From Sphingobium sp. (GTDB lineage Bacteria; Pseudomonadota; Alphaproteobacteria; Sphingomonadales; Sphingomonadaceae), in assembly GCF_003248505.1 (NCBI RefSeq), contig NZ_QFOA01000036.1:1-37457 (forward strand): a DNA stretch of 37,457 nt. The letters are read 5' to 3'. Position 1 is the first letter of the stretch. Every line of letters starts with the position of its first letter. Positions 1-8,674 of the stretch are shown piece by piece. The notes beneath the pieces were generated by a model. It ran no database searches and was not told the origin of the DNA. It was given only the letters and a program-made list of their open reading frames with translations. Position numbers and translations under genes: made by a program.

Positions 1-71
1 AGGCGCTTCGGGGCCTTCCTGCTTATCCGACGCCAAAGCGTTCTCCGGACGGCCACTCTGGCCATCGGAGA

Positions 72-710
72 ATGATCATGGAGATGCCTGAAACTGAAAC
101 CACCATCACCAAACGCCCCGTATGGAATGCAGGAAGAACCGTCGGCGCGAAGCGCGCGCTAAAACCAAAGCAAATTTGGGAGATCCGGTTCTACCTCAAT
201 CAACGCCGCCGCTTGCGAGATCGGGCGCTATTTGACCTGGCGATCGACAGCAAACTTCGCGGCTGTGACCTGGTGCAGATGAAGATCGGCGACATCGTCA
301 GCGGCGGGCAGATTCGAACGCGTGCGATCGTCATGCAGCAGAAAACAGGTCGACCCGTTCAGTTTGAACTGCTCCCCGACGCTCGGGCTAGCCTGTTGGC
401 ATGGCTTGAACGCCGCGGCGGCACGGTGGACGATTACGTCTTCCCAAGCCGGGTTGATCATAACGGTCATCTCAGCACCCGCCAATACGCCCGGCTTGTT
501 GATGAATGGGTGACGGGGGTAGGCCTGATGCGAAGCGAATATGGCACCCACTCTCTTCGCAGAACGAAAGCGTCGATCATCTACCGGGCAACTGGCAACC
601 TACGAGCCGTCCAGATCCTTCTCGGGCATAGCAAGATCGAGAATACGGTGCGCTATCTCGGGATTGACGTGGAAGATGCGCTTGCCCTCGCCGAGAATAC
701 TGAAATTTGA
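72..710 (+). CDS. Minimal tyrosine recombinase (site-specific integrase)
   Basis: A 212-residue site-specific recombinase made almost only of the catalytic domain of the tyrosine recombinase family. All expected catalytic residues are visible: R63 (LRGCDL), K91 (QQKTGR), H160 and R163 (HSLRRT), H186 (GHSK) and nucleophile Y195 (TVRYLG). The N-terminal core-binding (SAM-like) domain of XerC/D or phage integrases is absent; only about 30 residues precede the catalytic fold. The start could be 72, 78 or 84; a GGAG at 67-70 best fits 78. Similar short stand-alone recombinases are known from plasmids and integrative elements of alphaproteobacteria. It lies in the accessory part of the window beside insertion sequences, consistent with a mobile-element role. 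Its target site is not identifiable here. Confidence 0.85.
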   Translation: MIMEMPETETTITKRPVWNAGRTVGAKRALKPKQIWEIRFYLNQRRRLRDRALFDLAIDSKLRGCDLVQMKIGDIVSGGQIRTRAIVMQQKTGRPVQFELLPDARASLLAWLERRGGTVDDYVFPSRVDHNGHLSTRQYARLVDEWVTGVGLMRSEYGTHSLRRTKASIIYRATGNLRAVQILLGHSKIENTVRYLGIDVEDALALAENTEI

Positions 711-1073
711 CCAATCGGCTCCTCGCCTTCGGCGAGGGGCCACCTTCGCGGCGCTTTGGGACTCTTATGTTCATTTGCAAGCGATTAGGTCGCGGCTGTG
801 CAATCCCGCCACTAAGGGTGGGATGCTGTCGTTGTAGCTGATGCGCAAGGTAGGAGACAGAACCTCAAGACGACGGTTTGCAAACTCTTATTCGCGGGTT
901 GGATACCGCATTTCCGTGTGTACGCCTGGGGCTGCTTCTAACTTTGTACGGGCATCGACATAATCGGCCACGAAGTCCCATCGAAGGTTCCCCGACCGGG
1001 TCCTGCCTCCTACGTTGCGCATGAGCAGATGGTTGAGATGTTTTCTCCCTGCTGGTTCTGGTTTTAGACGATT
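711..1073. other. Gene-free stretch between recombinase and IS110 remnant
   Basis: I see no supportable gene here. Directly after the recombinase stop is a short perfect hairpin (7-bp stem, 3-nt loop, 721-737) that could end recombinase transcription, but it has no T-tract. The remainder probably includes the non-coding 3' end of the IS110-family element whose transposase fragment starts at 1074; its exact terminus cannot be placed. Confidence 0.4.
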
Positions 1074-1765
1074 CTAGGCTTGGGGGGCTGGCTGCACTTC
1101 CTGGCCGATGGCCCACAAGAATGCGCCCATCTCTCTTGCGATGGCGGTGACCGTGATGGCCTTATGCTTGCCTGCGCTGATCATTTTTCGATAGCGAGAG
1201 CACGGCCGGACCTGGCCTTTCCATGCGATCTCTCGAACCTCTCGCGGCAGGCCTTCCAGCTGCGCCTGTTGTGTTCGACCAACGCGCGCTGGAAAGCGAT
1301 AGGTCCAGGCGCCTTCGATCAGCACACGACGAGCCCGACGGTTGCCGGCTTTCGTAATGCTGCCACGTCTGACGTGTTCGCCAGTCGAACTTTCCGATGG
1401 AACGAGGCCGAGGAAAGCCATGAGCTGCCGAGGGTTCTCGAACCGGCGGACGTCGCCGATCTCGACGACAAAGACGACGGCGGACAAAAGAGCGACACCC
1501 CGCAAAGCCTGATAGGCACGGACAACGGGCGCCATCGTCCAGCTGTCGACCGTCTCCGAAATCAGGTCGGTCAAGCGCTGCAGGCGGACTGCGGAATCCT
1601 CAACGGTCTGACAATATTCCTTGAGCACTACATAATGGGTGGGATGCTCAAACTTCAGTCGTGCGATCCACCTTTCATGCGCCAACGACCAGGCTTTTCG
1701 GCCTGAATAAATGTGCCCATGCCGGAGCAGGAAAGCCTGCAGGTGCTGACGCGCTCGCCGCTGGG
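1074..1765 (-). pseudogene. IS110-family transposase, C-terminal fragment
   Basis: About 230 residues of the C-terminal half of an IS110/IS116/IS902-type (Transposase_20) transposase on the minus strand. The diagnostic segments are RFENPRQLMAFLGLVPSE, GSITKAGNRRARRVLIEGAW and the terminal ITVTAIAREMGAFLWAIG. The N-terminal catalytic (RuvC-like DEDD) half is missing: the frame runs directly into the left end of the IS21-type element at 1766, and the upstream residues of that open frame are IS21 end sequence read through, not transposase. The missing half is not found beyond the right end of the IS21 element, so the junction was rearranged or deleted after insertion. Non-functional. Confidence 0.85.
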
Positions 1766-1887
1766 TGTTGATTGCCGCTGAGAAGTGACCCGGGGAGGCC
1801 AGTAATTTCCACTGAGAAGTGACCCATGTTTGAACACGTCCCTTAGCTTTGAGCGGGGGACGAGCGGGGGACCATGGAGTGTTGGAC

Positions 1888-3411
1888 ATGGCATTATTGA
1901 GCGTCATCCGGCGCTGGCATTACCGCGATCATCTGTCGATCCGGGAGATAGCCAAGCGTACCGGTCTATCCCGTAACACCGTCCGTAAGTATCTGCGGTC
2001 GGACACAGTCGAGCCGCAGTTCAAGGTGCCCGAGCGGCCAAGCAAGCTGGACCCGTTTGTCGAGCGGCTGACGGCGTGGCTCCGGCGAGAGATGGGCCGC
2101 TCGCGCAAGCAGAAGCGCACAGTCAAGCAGCTCCATGCCGATCTGGTGAGCCTGGGCTTTGACGGGTCTTATGGCCGTGTGGCAGCCTTCGCACGGGGCT
2201 GGCGCGATGATTATCGCCGTCAGCAGCAGATGAGTGGCAAAGGCACCTTCGTGCCGCTATCCTTCGCGCCGGGTGAGGCGTTCCAGTTCGACTGGAGCGA
2301 GGACTGGGCGATCATCGACGGCGTGCGCACCAAGCTGCAGGTGGCACACTTCAAGCTCAGCTACAGCCGTGCCTTCTTTGTGCGGGCTTATCTCCTCCAG
2401 ACCCATGAGATGCTGTTCGACGCCCATAATCATGCGTTCCGCGTGCTGGGCGGCGTGCCGCGCCGGGGCATCTACGACAACATGCGCACCGCGGTCGACA
2501 AGGTCGGACGCGGCAAGGACCGGACCGTCAACGCCCGCTTCCTGACGATGGTCAGTCATTATCTCTATGAGGCGGAGTTCTGTAATCCGGCAGCGGGTTG
2601 GGAGAAGGGGCAGGTCGAGAAGAACGTCCAGGATGCGCGACATCGGCTGTGGCAGCCGGTTCCCCAGGTCGGGAGCCTCGATGCGCTGAACATCTGGTTG
2701 GAGGATCGCTGCAAGGCGCTGTGGCAGGAGATCCCACACGGGATCGAGCCAGGCTCCGTCGCTGATGCCTGGGCCGAGGAGGTGGCAAGCCTGATGCCGA
2801 TGGGCAGGGCCTTCGACGGCTTTGTCGAGTATGGCAAGCGGGTCTCGCCAACCTGCCTCATCCATCTGGAGCGTAACCGCTACAGCGTGCCGGCCTCCTT
2901 CGCCAACCGTCCTGTCAGCGTGCGGCTCTATCCTGACCGCTTCCTCGTCGTCGCGGAGGGTCAGTTGCTGTGCGAGCATCAGCGGATCATCGATCGCTCC
3001 CACGACAAGCCAGGGCGCACCATTTATGACTGGCGCCATTATCTGGCAGTCGTCCAGCGCAAGCCAGGAGCCCTGCGCAACGGCGCGCCGTTCCTCGAAC
3101 TGCCCGACCCCTTCCAGCGGTTACAGCGCCATCTGTTGCGCTCTCCCGGCGGCGACAGGGAGATGGTCGAGATCCTTGCCCTTGTGCTGCACCATGACGA
3201 GCAGGTCGTGCTAATGGCGGTCACCATGGCGATGGAGGCCGGTGTTCCGACCAAGACCCATATCCTGAACCTGCTGCACCGGCTGATCGACGGCAAGCCG
3301 GTGACGACACCGCCGATCACGGCGCCGCAGGCGCTAAGGCTCGTCAGCGAACCGCTTGCCAATGTGGAACGCTATGATGCGCTGCGCGGGGAGAACCGCC
3401 ATGCGTCATGA
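1888..3411 (+). CDS. istA: IS21-family transposase IstA
   Basis: Transposase of the IS21-type element, 507 residues from the chosen ATG at 1888. The N-terminus is a helix-turn-helix (SIREIAKRTGLSRNTVRKYL, about residues 16-35). The retroviral-integrase-like DDE core follows: first Asp in FQFDWSED, second in YDNMRTAV, Glu in EKGQVEKNVQ. The C-terminal part resembles the usual IstA target/IstB-interaction region. The start at 1888 (MALLSVIRRWH) places the HTH near the N-terminus as in the family; an in-frame ATG at 1849 would lie within the terminal repeat region and is less likely. The frame is intact. The stop overlaps the istB start by 11 nt, the translationally coupled arrangement typical of IS21. 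Confidence 0.93.
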   Translation: MALLSVIRRWHYRDHLSIREIAKRTGLSRNTVRKYLRSDTVEPQFKVPERPSKLDPFVERLTAWLRREMGRSRKQKRTVKQLHADLVSLGFDGSYGRVAAFARGWRDDYRRQQQMSGKGTFVPLSFAPGEAFQFDWSEDWAIIDGVRTKLQVAHFKLSYSRAFFVRAYLLQTHEMLFDAHNHAFRVLGGVPRRGIYDNMRTAVDKVGRGKDRTVNARFLTMVSHYLYEAEFCNPAAGWEKGQVEKNVQDARHRLWQPVPQVGSLDALNIWLEDRCKALWQEIPHGIEPGSVADAWAEEVASLMPMGRAFDGFVEYGKRVSPTCLIHLERNRYSVPASFANRPVSVRLYPDRFLVVAEGQLLCEHQRIIDRSHDKPGRTIYDWRHYLAVVQRKPGALRNGAPFLELPDPFQRLQRHLLRSPGGDREMVEILALVLHHDEQVVLMAVTMAMEAGVPTKTHILNLLHRLIDGKPVTTPPITAPQALRLVSEPLANVERYDALRGENRHAS

Positions 3412-4183
3412 TCCCGCCAGCGGCGCCATCATCGTCATGCTGCGCAGCCTCAAGATGCACGGCATGGCACAGGCCGTCACCGATCTCATGGAACAAGGAG
3501 CGCCCGCGTTCGATGCGGCCGTCCCGATCCTGTCCCAGCTTCTGAAGGCTGAGACCGCCGAGCGGGAGGTGCGATCGGTATCCTATCAGCTCAAGATCGC
3601 GCGGTTCCCGGCCTATCGCGATCTGGCGGGCTTCGACTTTGTCAGCAGCGAGATCAACGAAGCGCTGGTCCGCCAGCTCCACCGCTGTGAGTTTATGGAC
3701 GTGGCCGACAATATCGTCTTGGTCGGCGGTCCCGGCACCGGAAAGACCCATATCGCCACGGCACTGGGCGTTCAGGCTATCGAACATCATCGCAAACGCG
3801 TGCGGTTCTTCTCGACGGTCGAACTGGTCAACGCGCTCGAACAGGAGAAGGCACAAGGCAAGGCAGGTCAGATCGCCGGCAGGTTGGCCCACTCTGATCT
3901 CGTGATCCTCGATGAACTTGGCTATCTGCCGTTCAGCGCCTCAGGCGGCGCTCTGCTGTTCCATCTGCTGAGCAAACTCTACGAACGCACCAGCGTCATC
4001 ATCACCACCAACCTGAGCTTCAGCGAGTGGGCCAGCGTGTTCGGTGATGCCAAAATGACCACCGCGCTCCTCGATCGGCTCACCCATCACTGCCACATCC
4101 TCGAGACCGGCAACGACAGCTTCCGGTTCAAGAACAGCTCGGCTCAGCAGCCCAAAACCCGGAAGGAGAAAACCCCATCTTGA
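3401..4183 (+). CDS. istB: IS21-family helper ATPase IstB
   Basis: AAA+ ATPase helper protein of IS21 transposition, 260 residues, which assembles on DNA and stimulates IstA. The Walker A motif is GGPGTGKTH and Walker B is LVILDELGY; a sensor-like ITTN follows (SVIITTNLSFSEW). The ATG at 3401 lies inside the last codons of istA, giving an 11-nt overlap and probable coupled translation. The stop codon at 4181-4183 abuts the first copy of the 86-bp right-end repeat. The frame is intact, so the element could be active if its ends are recognised. Confidence 0.93.
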   Translation: MRHDPASGAIIVMLRSLKMHGMAQAVTDLMEQGAPAFDAAVPILSQLLKAETAEREVRSVSYQLKIARFPAYRDLAGFDFVSSEINEALVRQLHRCEFMDVADNIVLVGGPGTGKTHIATALGVQAIEHHRKRVRFFSTVELVNALEQEKAQGKAGQIAGRLAHSDLVILDELGYLPFSASGGALLFHLLSKLYERTSVIITTNLSFSEWASVFGDAKMTTALLDRLTHHCHILETGNDSFRFKNSSAQQPKTRKEKTPS

Positions 4184-4353
4184 CCCACCCCTGACATCCG
4201 AAACATAATCGCAAGGTGGGTCACTTCTCGATGAAAACCCCGGGTCACTTCTCAGCGGCAATCAACAGACCCACCCCTGACATCCGAAACATAATCGCAA
4301 GGTGGGTCACTTCTCGATGAAAACCCCGGGTCACTTCTCAGCGGCAATCAACA
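4182..4353. repeat. 86-bp perfect tandem duplication of IS21 right end
   Basis: Two identical 86-bp units, 4182-4267 and 4268-4353, each starting GACCCACCCC and ending at the IS tip sequence ...GGCAATCAACA. Each unit carries two copies of the transposase-binding 12-mer in the same orientation. The first unit begins within the istB stop codon. I found no mismatch between the units by eye. Confidence 0.95.
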
Positions 4354-4393
4354 TTCGACAGCCTCAGGGCGAAACAGACTCATGCGCGCAAGC

Positions 4394-4513
4394 TCATCGG
4401 TGCTCTAGAAACTTGGCGACCTGTTCCAATGTCTTGACGGAATAGAAAATCACCAGATCGCCATCCAACTGGTGCTTCGTACCTAGCGCCGAAACTTGAT
4501 AGTAACGGAGCGG
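4394..4513 (-). pseudogene. Possible small remnant reading frame
   Basis: Downstream of the small protein gene ending at 4483, the minus strand keeps an open frame in another register that ends at a TGA (complement of 4394-4396). It would encode a C-terminus-like segment, about 38 residues ending VKTLEQVAKFLEHR. It has no good start codon and overlaps the end of the upstream gene. It could be the tail of a broken gene or an alternative frameshifted C-terminus of the 4483-4917 protein. No homology recognised; low confidence. Confidence 0.2.
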
Positions 4514-4917
4514 TTGCGGTCAAATTCTCGAAGGTCAACATGTGGAAGATCACGGATTTGAGTCGATGACACCTCGAAATTTGCATCAAATTTTACATTG
4601 CCCTGAACTTGAACTGAAGCTCCTTTTCCAATGGGTTTATAGCCTAAAAATGTGTAGCCAAATGAACCATCGGGCAAGCACGATATTGAGAGCCGTCCAA
4701 ATAATGACAACGAGTGATATTGTTGCATAAATTCTGATGATGATATGTCTATTTTCTTCGTATATTTCTCATTTGCATCTTGAATTTCAATTATTGTTAT
4801 ACTGCCGTCATCACTAAAATTATACTTTTTACCTAGGCATTCTGAAGATATAACATAAACCTCCGCTGTTGGAGCATAGGCGTGTCCAGATGCATGCATT
4901 GGAGGCGAGGCGTCCAT
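4483..4917 (-). CDS. Unrecognised small protein downstream of leader/JAMM-like protein
   Basis: A 144-residue protein of unknown function. It is hydrophilic, has no signal peptide or membrane segment, and looks beta-rich in its second half (YHSLSLFGRLSISC, GSFGYTFLGYKPIG). It begins 20 bp after the stop of the double-glycine-leader gene (4938-5654) on the same strand, and the pair is probably one transcript. The region is visibly AT-rich compared with the rest of the window, which suggests horizontal acquisition. By position it could be an immunity or partner protein for the upstream product, but this is inference only. Confidence 0.6.
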   Translation of the reverse strand: MDASPPMHASGHAYAPTAEVYVISSECLGKKYNFSDDGSITIIEIQDANEKYTKKIDISSSEFMQQYHSLSLFGRLSISCLPDGSFGYTFLGYKPIGKGASVQVQGNVKFDANFEVSSTQIRDLPHVDLREFDRNRSVTIKFRR

Positions 4918-4937
4918 CGGCTATCTCCGTTTTAAGA

Positions 4938-5654
4938 TTAATCAGCAATATTGTTACGATTATCGATCCGAATATCTCGAGCTTCATATTCGAATATTTC
5001 GCCAGTTGTGCCCGGCAAAATATACATAAGCATATTTTCATGTGCATAACCCGTGCCGATCAGATCAGCCGCATTTTGCTGATCGTTCATTCCATCGAAG
5101 CCAGGATTAGCAATGGTCGAGGGCATGCTTGCGCCATTTGGATGGTTATGGACGGACGCTATGACTTTATAGTTTTCATACACATCCAACTTTCCTTGTC
5201 CTCCTTGGGCATCACCGTTTATGTAAGTCCCTGTTCGCAAGTTTCCCATATCATCCGCGTATATGTACGCGGCATGTTCAACGCTTGGATCAAGTTGGGC
5301 GATATACTGAGCCAGCGCAGCAGCAACATTTCTGACTTCATTCAAGTCAACATTCTGGAAGCCTGAATTAAGAGCCGGATCACTAAATGTTGTAGGTGCT
5401 GATATTTGGCCAGGGTTCGTGCCATAGCCAGCCTCAGCCAAGCCCCACCAATTGTTATAATCGCTCGGCCAAGGGTGGGCGGTGACAACTATCGTGTCCG
5501 TATAAATCGTAGTGTAGAGGTTGTATCCGCTCCACATTCCGGCGGCATACTCCATTTGTAACACGGGGCATTCCATACCCAACTCTGAGCAAGTGCCGTC
5601 ATAATGGGCGCCGCCCGCAACCGCGTCGATCTCGCTATCTACCAGCTCCCGCAT
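4938..5654 (-). CDS. Double-glycine-leader protein with JAMM/DUF4329-like domain
   Basis: A 238-residue protein whose first 15 residues, MRELVDSEIDAVAGG, match the class II bacteriocin/microcin leader pattern (compare microcin V) removed at Gly-Gly by C39-peptidase ABC exporters. A segment with C22 and C29 follows. Residues about 105-225 look like the JAB/MPN (JAMM)-type fold of DUF4329 and RadC-like proteins: an acidic residue in SVEHAAYIYADD (E126), the metal-ligand-like HNHP (H169, H171), and D187 or D191 in GFDGMNDQQNAA. The exact JAMM spacing HxH-x7-SxxD is not met, so activity is uncertain. An AAGGA Shine-Dalgarno precedes the ATG. No exporter gene is in the window. Likely an exported peptidase-like effector; AT-rich and probably acquired. 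Confidence 0.65.
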   Translation of the reverse strand: MRELVDSEIDAVAGGAHYDGTCSELGMECPVLQMEYAAGMWSGYNLYTTIYTDTIVVTAHPWPSDYNNWWGLAEAGYGTNPGQISAPTTFSDPALNSGFQNVDLNEVRNVAAALAQYIAQLDPSVEHAAYIYADDMGNLRTGTYINGDAQGGQGKLDVYENYKVIASVHNHPNGASMPSTIANPGFDGMNDQQNAADLIGTGYAHENMLMYILPGTTGEIFEYEARDIRIDNRNNIAD

Positions 5655-6326
5655 ATTCGAATTCCTTTTTCTAATGACCCATATCCTTTCATAGGCGTAA
5701 CAAGGAATATATTGCGACTCAATATCATTTATTCGTTAATTGTCGTTTGTTTTTGACACATCAAGCTATGTGATCGTCTGGGCGGAGGGTAGCTTGCGAG
5801 GGACGCAAAGGATTATCTGACCGGCCAAATCCCGGCGATCGCATCGGCCAGCCGGAAGATATTGCCGAGGCGGTGATGTAACTCGCGTTCGGCCAAGTCT
5901 CCTGCGTAGTTGGAAGCGGACTGCCCGCCTCTGGCATATGTCGGATTCCCTGCGCGGCCAGTGCATCTATAAGGCCGCCTATCGAGACCACCTTGGCCAG
6001 CGCCCCCGGACAACCAGGCTATCCGATTTCGCCATCCGAAAACCCGTCTCGAAATCTATGTCGCGAAAACGGGTGCCACGATCAATTCGCCTCTCCGGCA
6101 AACGAACGTTCAATTTCGCATACGCAATGGCCGCTTTCGTCCAAAGCGGTCGTCAGCAATCCGATGAGGAAAGGCAAAAGTTGGGTCGAGAACTGCCGGT
6201 TAGCGGACGGACTGCACCTAGGAACGAGAATTGGCGGCTGAATGACGACAAAGGGTCGATATCGGAGGGCGACATTCGGTGCCAACGGGGACGCCCGGAT
6301 AGATGCGACAGCCCGTCAAGCCAAGG
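5655..6326. other. Gene-poor stretch between AT-rich cassette and integrase
   Basis: The first about 110 bp (5655-5760) are AT-rich and should hold the promoter of the minus-strand leader-peptide gene. From about 5761 composition returns to high GC. Several short overlapping frames exist on both strands but none has a convincing start, Shine-Dalgarno or family signature. One minus-strand frame near 5840-5900 reads AERELHHRLGNIFRLADAI, faintly like the phospho-acceptor helix of an HWE-type histidine kinase, so a decayed kinase fragment is possible but unsupported. I see no intact gene. Confidence 0.4.
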
Positions 6327-7364
6327 TCAGGAGGAAGACGCAGACGTCCGTTGCCCGAAATCAGGCCTTAAAACCTTTCGCTCGCCCTTGAGACTATCGA
6401 GATAATCGCTCCACCACTGCGCCATTTCGACACGCTCATTCCAGAAGGCACCGCGTGCATAAGCCGCCCGAACCGAATCTGTGTCCTTGTGCGCCAGCGC
6501 GCGTTCGATAGCGTCCGGGTGCCATTTGCCGCTCTCGTTCAGCAGGGTGGAAGCCATGGATCGAAACCCATGCGCGGTCATCTCGTCGCCGGAATAGCCG
6601 AGCCGCCGCAAGGCGGCATTGATCGTATTCTCGGACATTGGATTGGCTGTGCTCCGGATCGAGGGGAAGACATATCTGCCCCGCCCTGTCAGCCCCCTAA
6701 CCTCCTCGAAGACAGCCAGCGCTTGTGACGATAGCGGAACCTGATGTTCGACACGTCCCTTCATCTTCGATGGCGGGATGCGCCAAACGGCCTTCACAGC
6801 GTCCACCTCGGCCCATTCGGCCTTCCTTAGCTCGCCGGGCCGTACGAACAGCAACGCCGAGAGTTGGAGTGCCCAGCGGGTGATCGGTTGTCCTTCGTAG
6901 CCGTCGATCGCCCTGAGCAACTCGCCCGCCTGATCGGGGTCGAGAATGGCGGCATGGTGCTTGACCTTCGGCGTCGTCAGCGCGCCGCGCAGATCGCGCG
7001 TCGGGTCGGCAGGCGCCAGCTGCGAGGCCACGGCATAGCGAAAAACCTGCCCGATGAAGTTGAGCGCGCGCTTGGCACTTTCATGCCGGCCCTTCTTCTC
7101 GATGGGCCGCAGGGCAAGCAGAATTTCCAGAGGCTGTATTTCGGCAATGGGGCGCTTGCCCAGGACCGGGAAGACAAGCTTGATGAACCAACGTCGTTTC
7201 ACCAATGTCGCCTCGGCAAGCCCTTCGCGCTCCTGCTTCTCCAACAGCATCTCGGCTACCCTGGAAAAGCTGTTCTCGGCGCTTATCCGAGCCGCAGCCT
7301 TCGCCTTCTGCTTCTCAAATGTGGGGTCAAGGCCCGCCGCATGCGTTTCGCGGGCCTCATCCCG
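6327..7364 (-). pseudogene. P4-type tyrosine integrase, C-terminal part (split by IS5-family element)
   Basis: The C-terminal about 345 residues of a DUF4102/P4-like integrase. Reading upstream of the first internal Met (7250) the frame stays open to the IS boundary at 7364 and gives typical linker sequence (RDEARETHAAGLDPTFEKQK). The core-binding region is about VKRRWFIKLVFPVLGKRPI. The catalytic domain has Arg (FVRPGELRKAEW), His and Arg (TAHGFRSMASTLL), His (LAHKD) and Tyr (VRAAYARG). The N-terminal part is at 8675-8895, separated by the 1.3-kb IS. The gene is the expected integrase of an island in the adjacent tRNA-Thr and is inactive in its present form. Confidence 0.88.
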
Positions 7365-8674
7365 AAGCTGGAGACCCGCAAAAACCGGCTAATTTGTGGA
7401 CGACAGGCTGTGGCGCGATGGCGCCGAGGGTATTGGTGCATTGGTGGGCTGTATTTGGTCCATATAAGGCATTTTATCCCCACATTCCGGCCATGTTCCG
7501 GGATTTTGAGCAGTTTCATGCCGTGCTTTCCCGGCGCTCGTGGAAGATCAGCCGGTTGAAATTGTAGGCCAGATTGCAAAGGGTCAGTTTCGCCTCGGCG
7601 CGGGCCAGGCCGATGGTGCGGATGAACAGGCCGAACCTGTTCTTCTGATGAGCGAACACATGCTCGACATGGGCACGGATCGAGGATTTGGCGGCATTGG
7701 CCCGCGCGGTCGCCTTTGACATTGGCTTGCCCATGGGTTTGCGCCGATGAATGCGGGACGTGAGCATTCGATCCGACAGCCACTTCTCGTTGCGCTTTGA
7801 GCGATAGGCAGTGTCGGCCCAAACCTCGGAACTGGTGTTGTCCGTGCTCACGACCTCCCGGAGCAGGCGCCCATCGGCTGCTGAAGCCGAAGTTACCGCC
7901 ATTCCCCTGATAAAACCGAAGCGCCGATCGATGCTGATATGGGATTTGTAGCCAAAGACCGGCAGGGCAATCATCGGTAGCGGCGTTCCGTCCTCGCGAT
8001 ACCGGACTTTGCCGCCGATCTTGAGCGTCCAGCGGGCGTCGATGTCTTTCTGCATCGCTTTGTTCTTGTTGTCTGGCCAGATCTCCTTGGCGCTCATTCC
8101 TGATTTGATCGCCTCCCGTTCGCCTTCGGTATTCCGCTGCTTTGGGGCAGGCACCAATGAGGCATCCACAATCTGCCCCGCCATCGGGATGTAGCCCTTC
8201 TTCTGGAGCTGCCAGTCAAAGGCCTTCATCACCCGTTTGAGCGTCCCCGTCTCGGTCAGACGGTTGCGAAAATGCCGGATTGTGTTCTCGTCCGGCGTGC
8301 GCTCCCCCAGCGCGAGCCCCAAAAACCGCAGCCAACTCAGCCGATCCCGGATCATGAACTCCATGCGCGCATCGGACAGGTTGTGTTGCGCCTGCAGGAT
8401 CACGGCCTTGAACATCATCACCGGGTCAAAAGGCGGGCGGCCGCCCTTCGAGCCATCGCCATAGCCCAGCCCCTCAACAAGCCAGGCGCGGAAATATTCA
8501 AAATCCACCGCCTGCTGCAAAACCTCGAGCGGATCACCATCCTTGCTCAGGGCTTCAAGGTGATCGCTCAAACTGAACAGGGACTTGGGATCCATCATCT
8601 GGCTCCATGATCGTGCCCGGTCAATGAATCATCATAGCCCTCAAACTCCAACGGTTTTTGCGAGTCTCCAGCTT
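7365..8674 (-). mobile_element. IS5-family insertion sequence
   Basis: A 1310-bp element bounded by 23-bp imperfect inverted repeats (7365-7387 and 8652-8674, one mismatch), starting AAGCTGGAGAC. It encodes a single DDE transposase on the minus strand. It sits inside a P4-type integrase gene: the two integrase parts flank it in the same orientation. A clean target duplication cannot be defined because the repeat tips and host codons look alike (GCGC on one side, CGGG on the other), so the exact tip could shift by a few bases. Confidence 0.85.
7516..8598 (-). CDS. IS5-family DDE transposase
   Basis: A 360-residue transposase of the IS5 family. The N-terminus carries the usual DUF772-type region (GGRPPFDPVMMFKAVILQAQHNLSD and RTPDENTIRHFRNRL). 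The DDE catalytic residues lie in QIVDASLVPAP, EVWADTAYRS and HVEHVFAHQKNRFGL. The frame is complete within the inverted repeats at 7365 and 8674, so the element may be active. The start at 8598 (MMDPKSLFSLSDHL) matches the family N-terminus. Confidence 0.93.
   Translation of the reverse strand: MMDPKSLFSLSDHLEALSKDGDPLEVLQQAVDFEYFRAWLVEGLGYGDGSKGGRPPFDPVMMFKAVILQAQHNLSDARMEFMIRDRLSWLRFLGLALGERTPDENTIRHFRNRLTETGTLKRVMKAFDWQLQKKGYIPMAGQIVDASLVPAPKQRNTEGEREAIKSGMSAKEIWPDNKNKAMQKDIDARWTLKIGGKVRYREDGTPLPMIALPVFGYKSHISIDRRFGFIRGMAVTSASAADGRLLREVVSTDNTSSEVWADTAYRSKRNEKWLSDRMLTSRIHRRKPMGKPMSKATARANAAKSSIRAHVEHVFAHQKNRFGLFIRTIGLARAEAKLTLCNLAYNFNRLIFHERRESTA

Larger units (their letters stand above)
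1766..4353 (+). mobile_element. IS21-family insertion sequence with duplicated right end
   Basis: A full IS21-type element encoding istA and istB. The left tip at 1766-1794 and the right tip at 4325-4353 are perfect 29-bp inverted repeats beginning TGTTGATTGCCGCTGAGAAG. Inside each end the 12-mer GAGAAGTGACCC recurs in the orientation expected of transposase-binding repeats: 1780-1791 and 1814-1825 on the left; complement at 4218-4229, 4242-4253, 4304-4315 and 4328-4339 on the right. The right end is present twice in tandem (4182-4267 and 4268-4353). The flanks (CGCTGGG left, TTCGACAG right) show no target duplication, so DNA next to the element was probably deleted or recombined. Confidence 0.92.

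Noticed and set aside
5813..6013. Possible histidine-kinase fragment (minus strand)
   Set aside because: Only about 19 residues resemble a phospho-acceptor helix; no ATP-binding domain follows and frames are broken.
6042..6080. Inverted ACCCGT/ACGGGT arms that look like a recombination site
   Set aside because: The arms are short and the spacer is long; no matching partner site was seen in the window.
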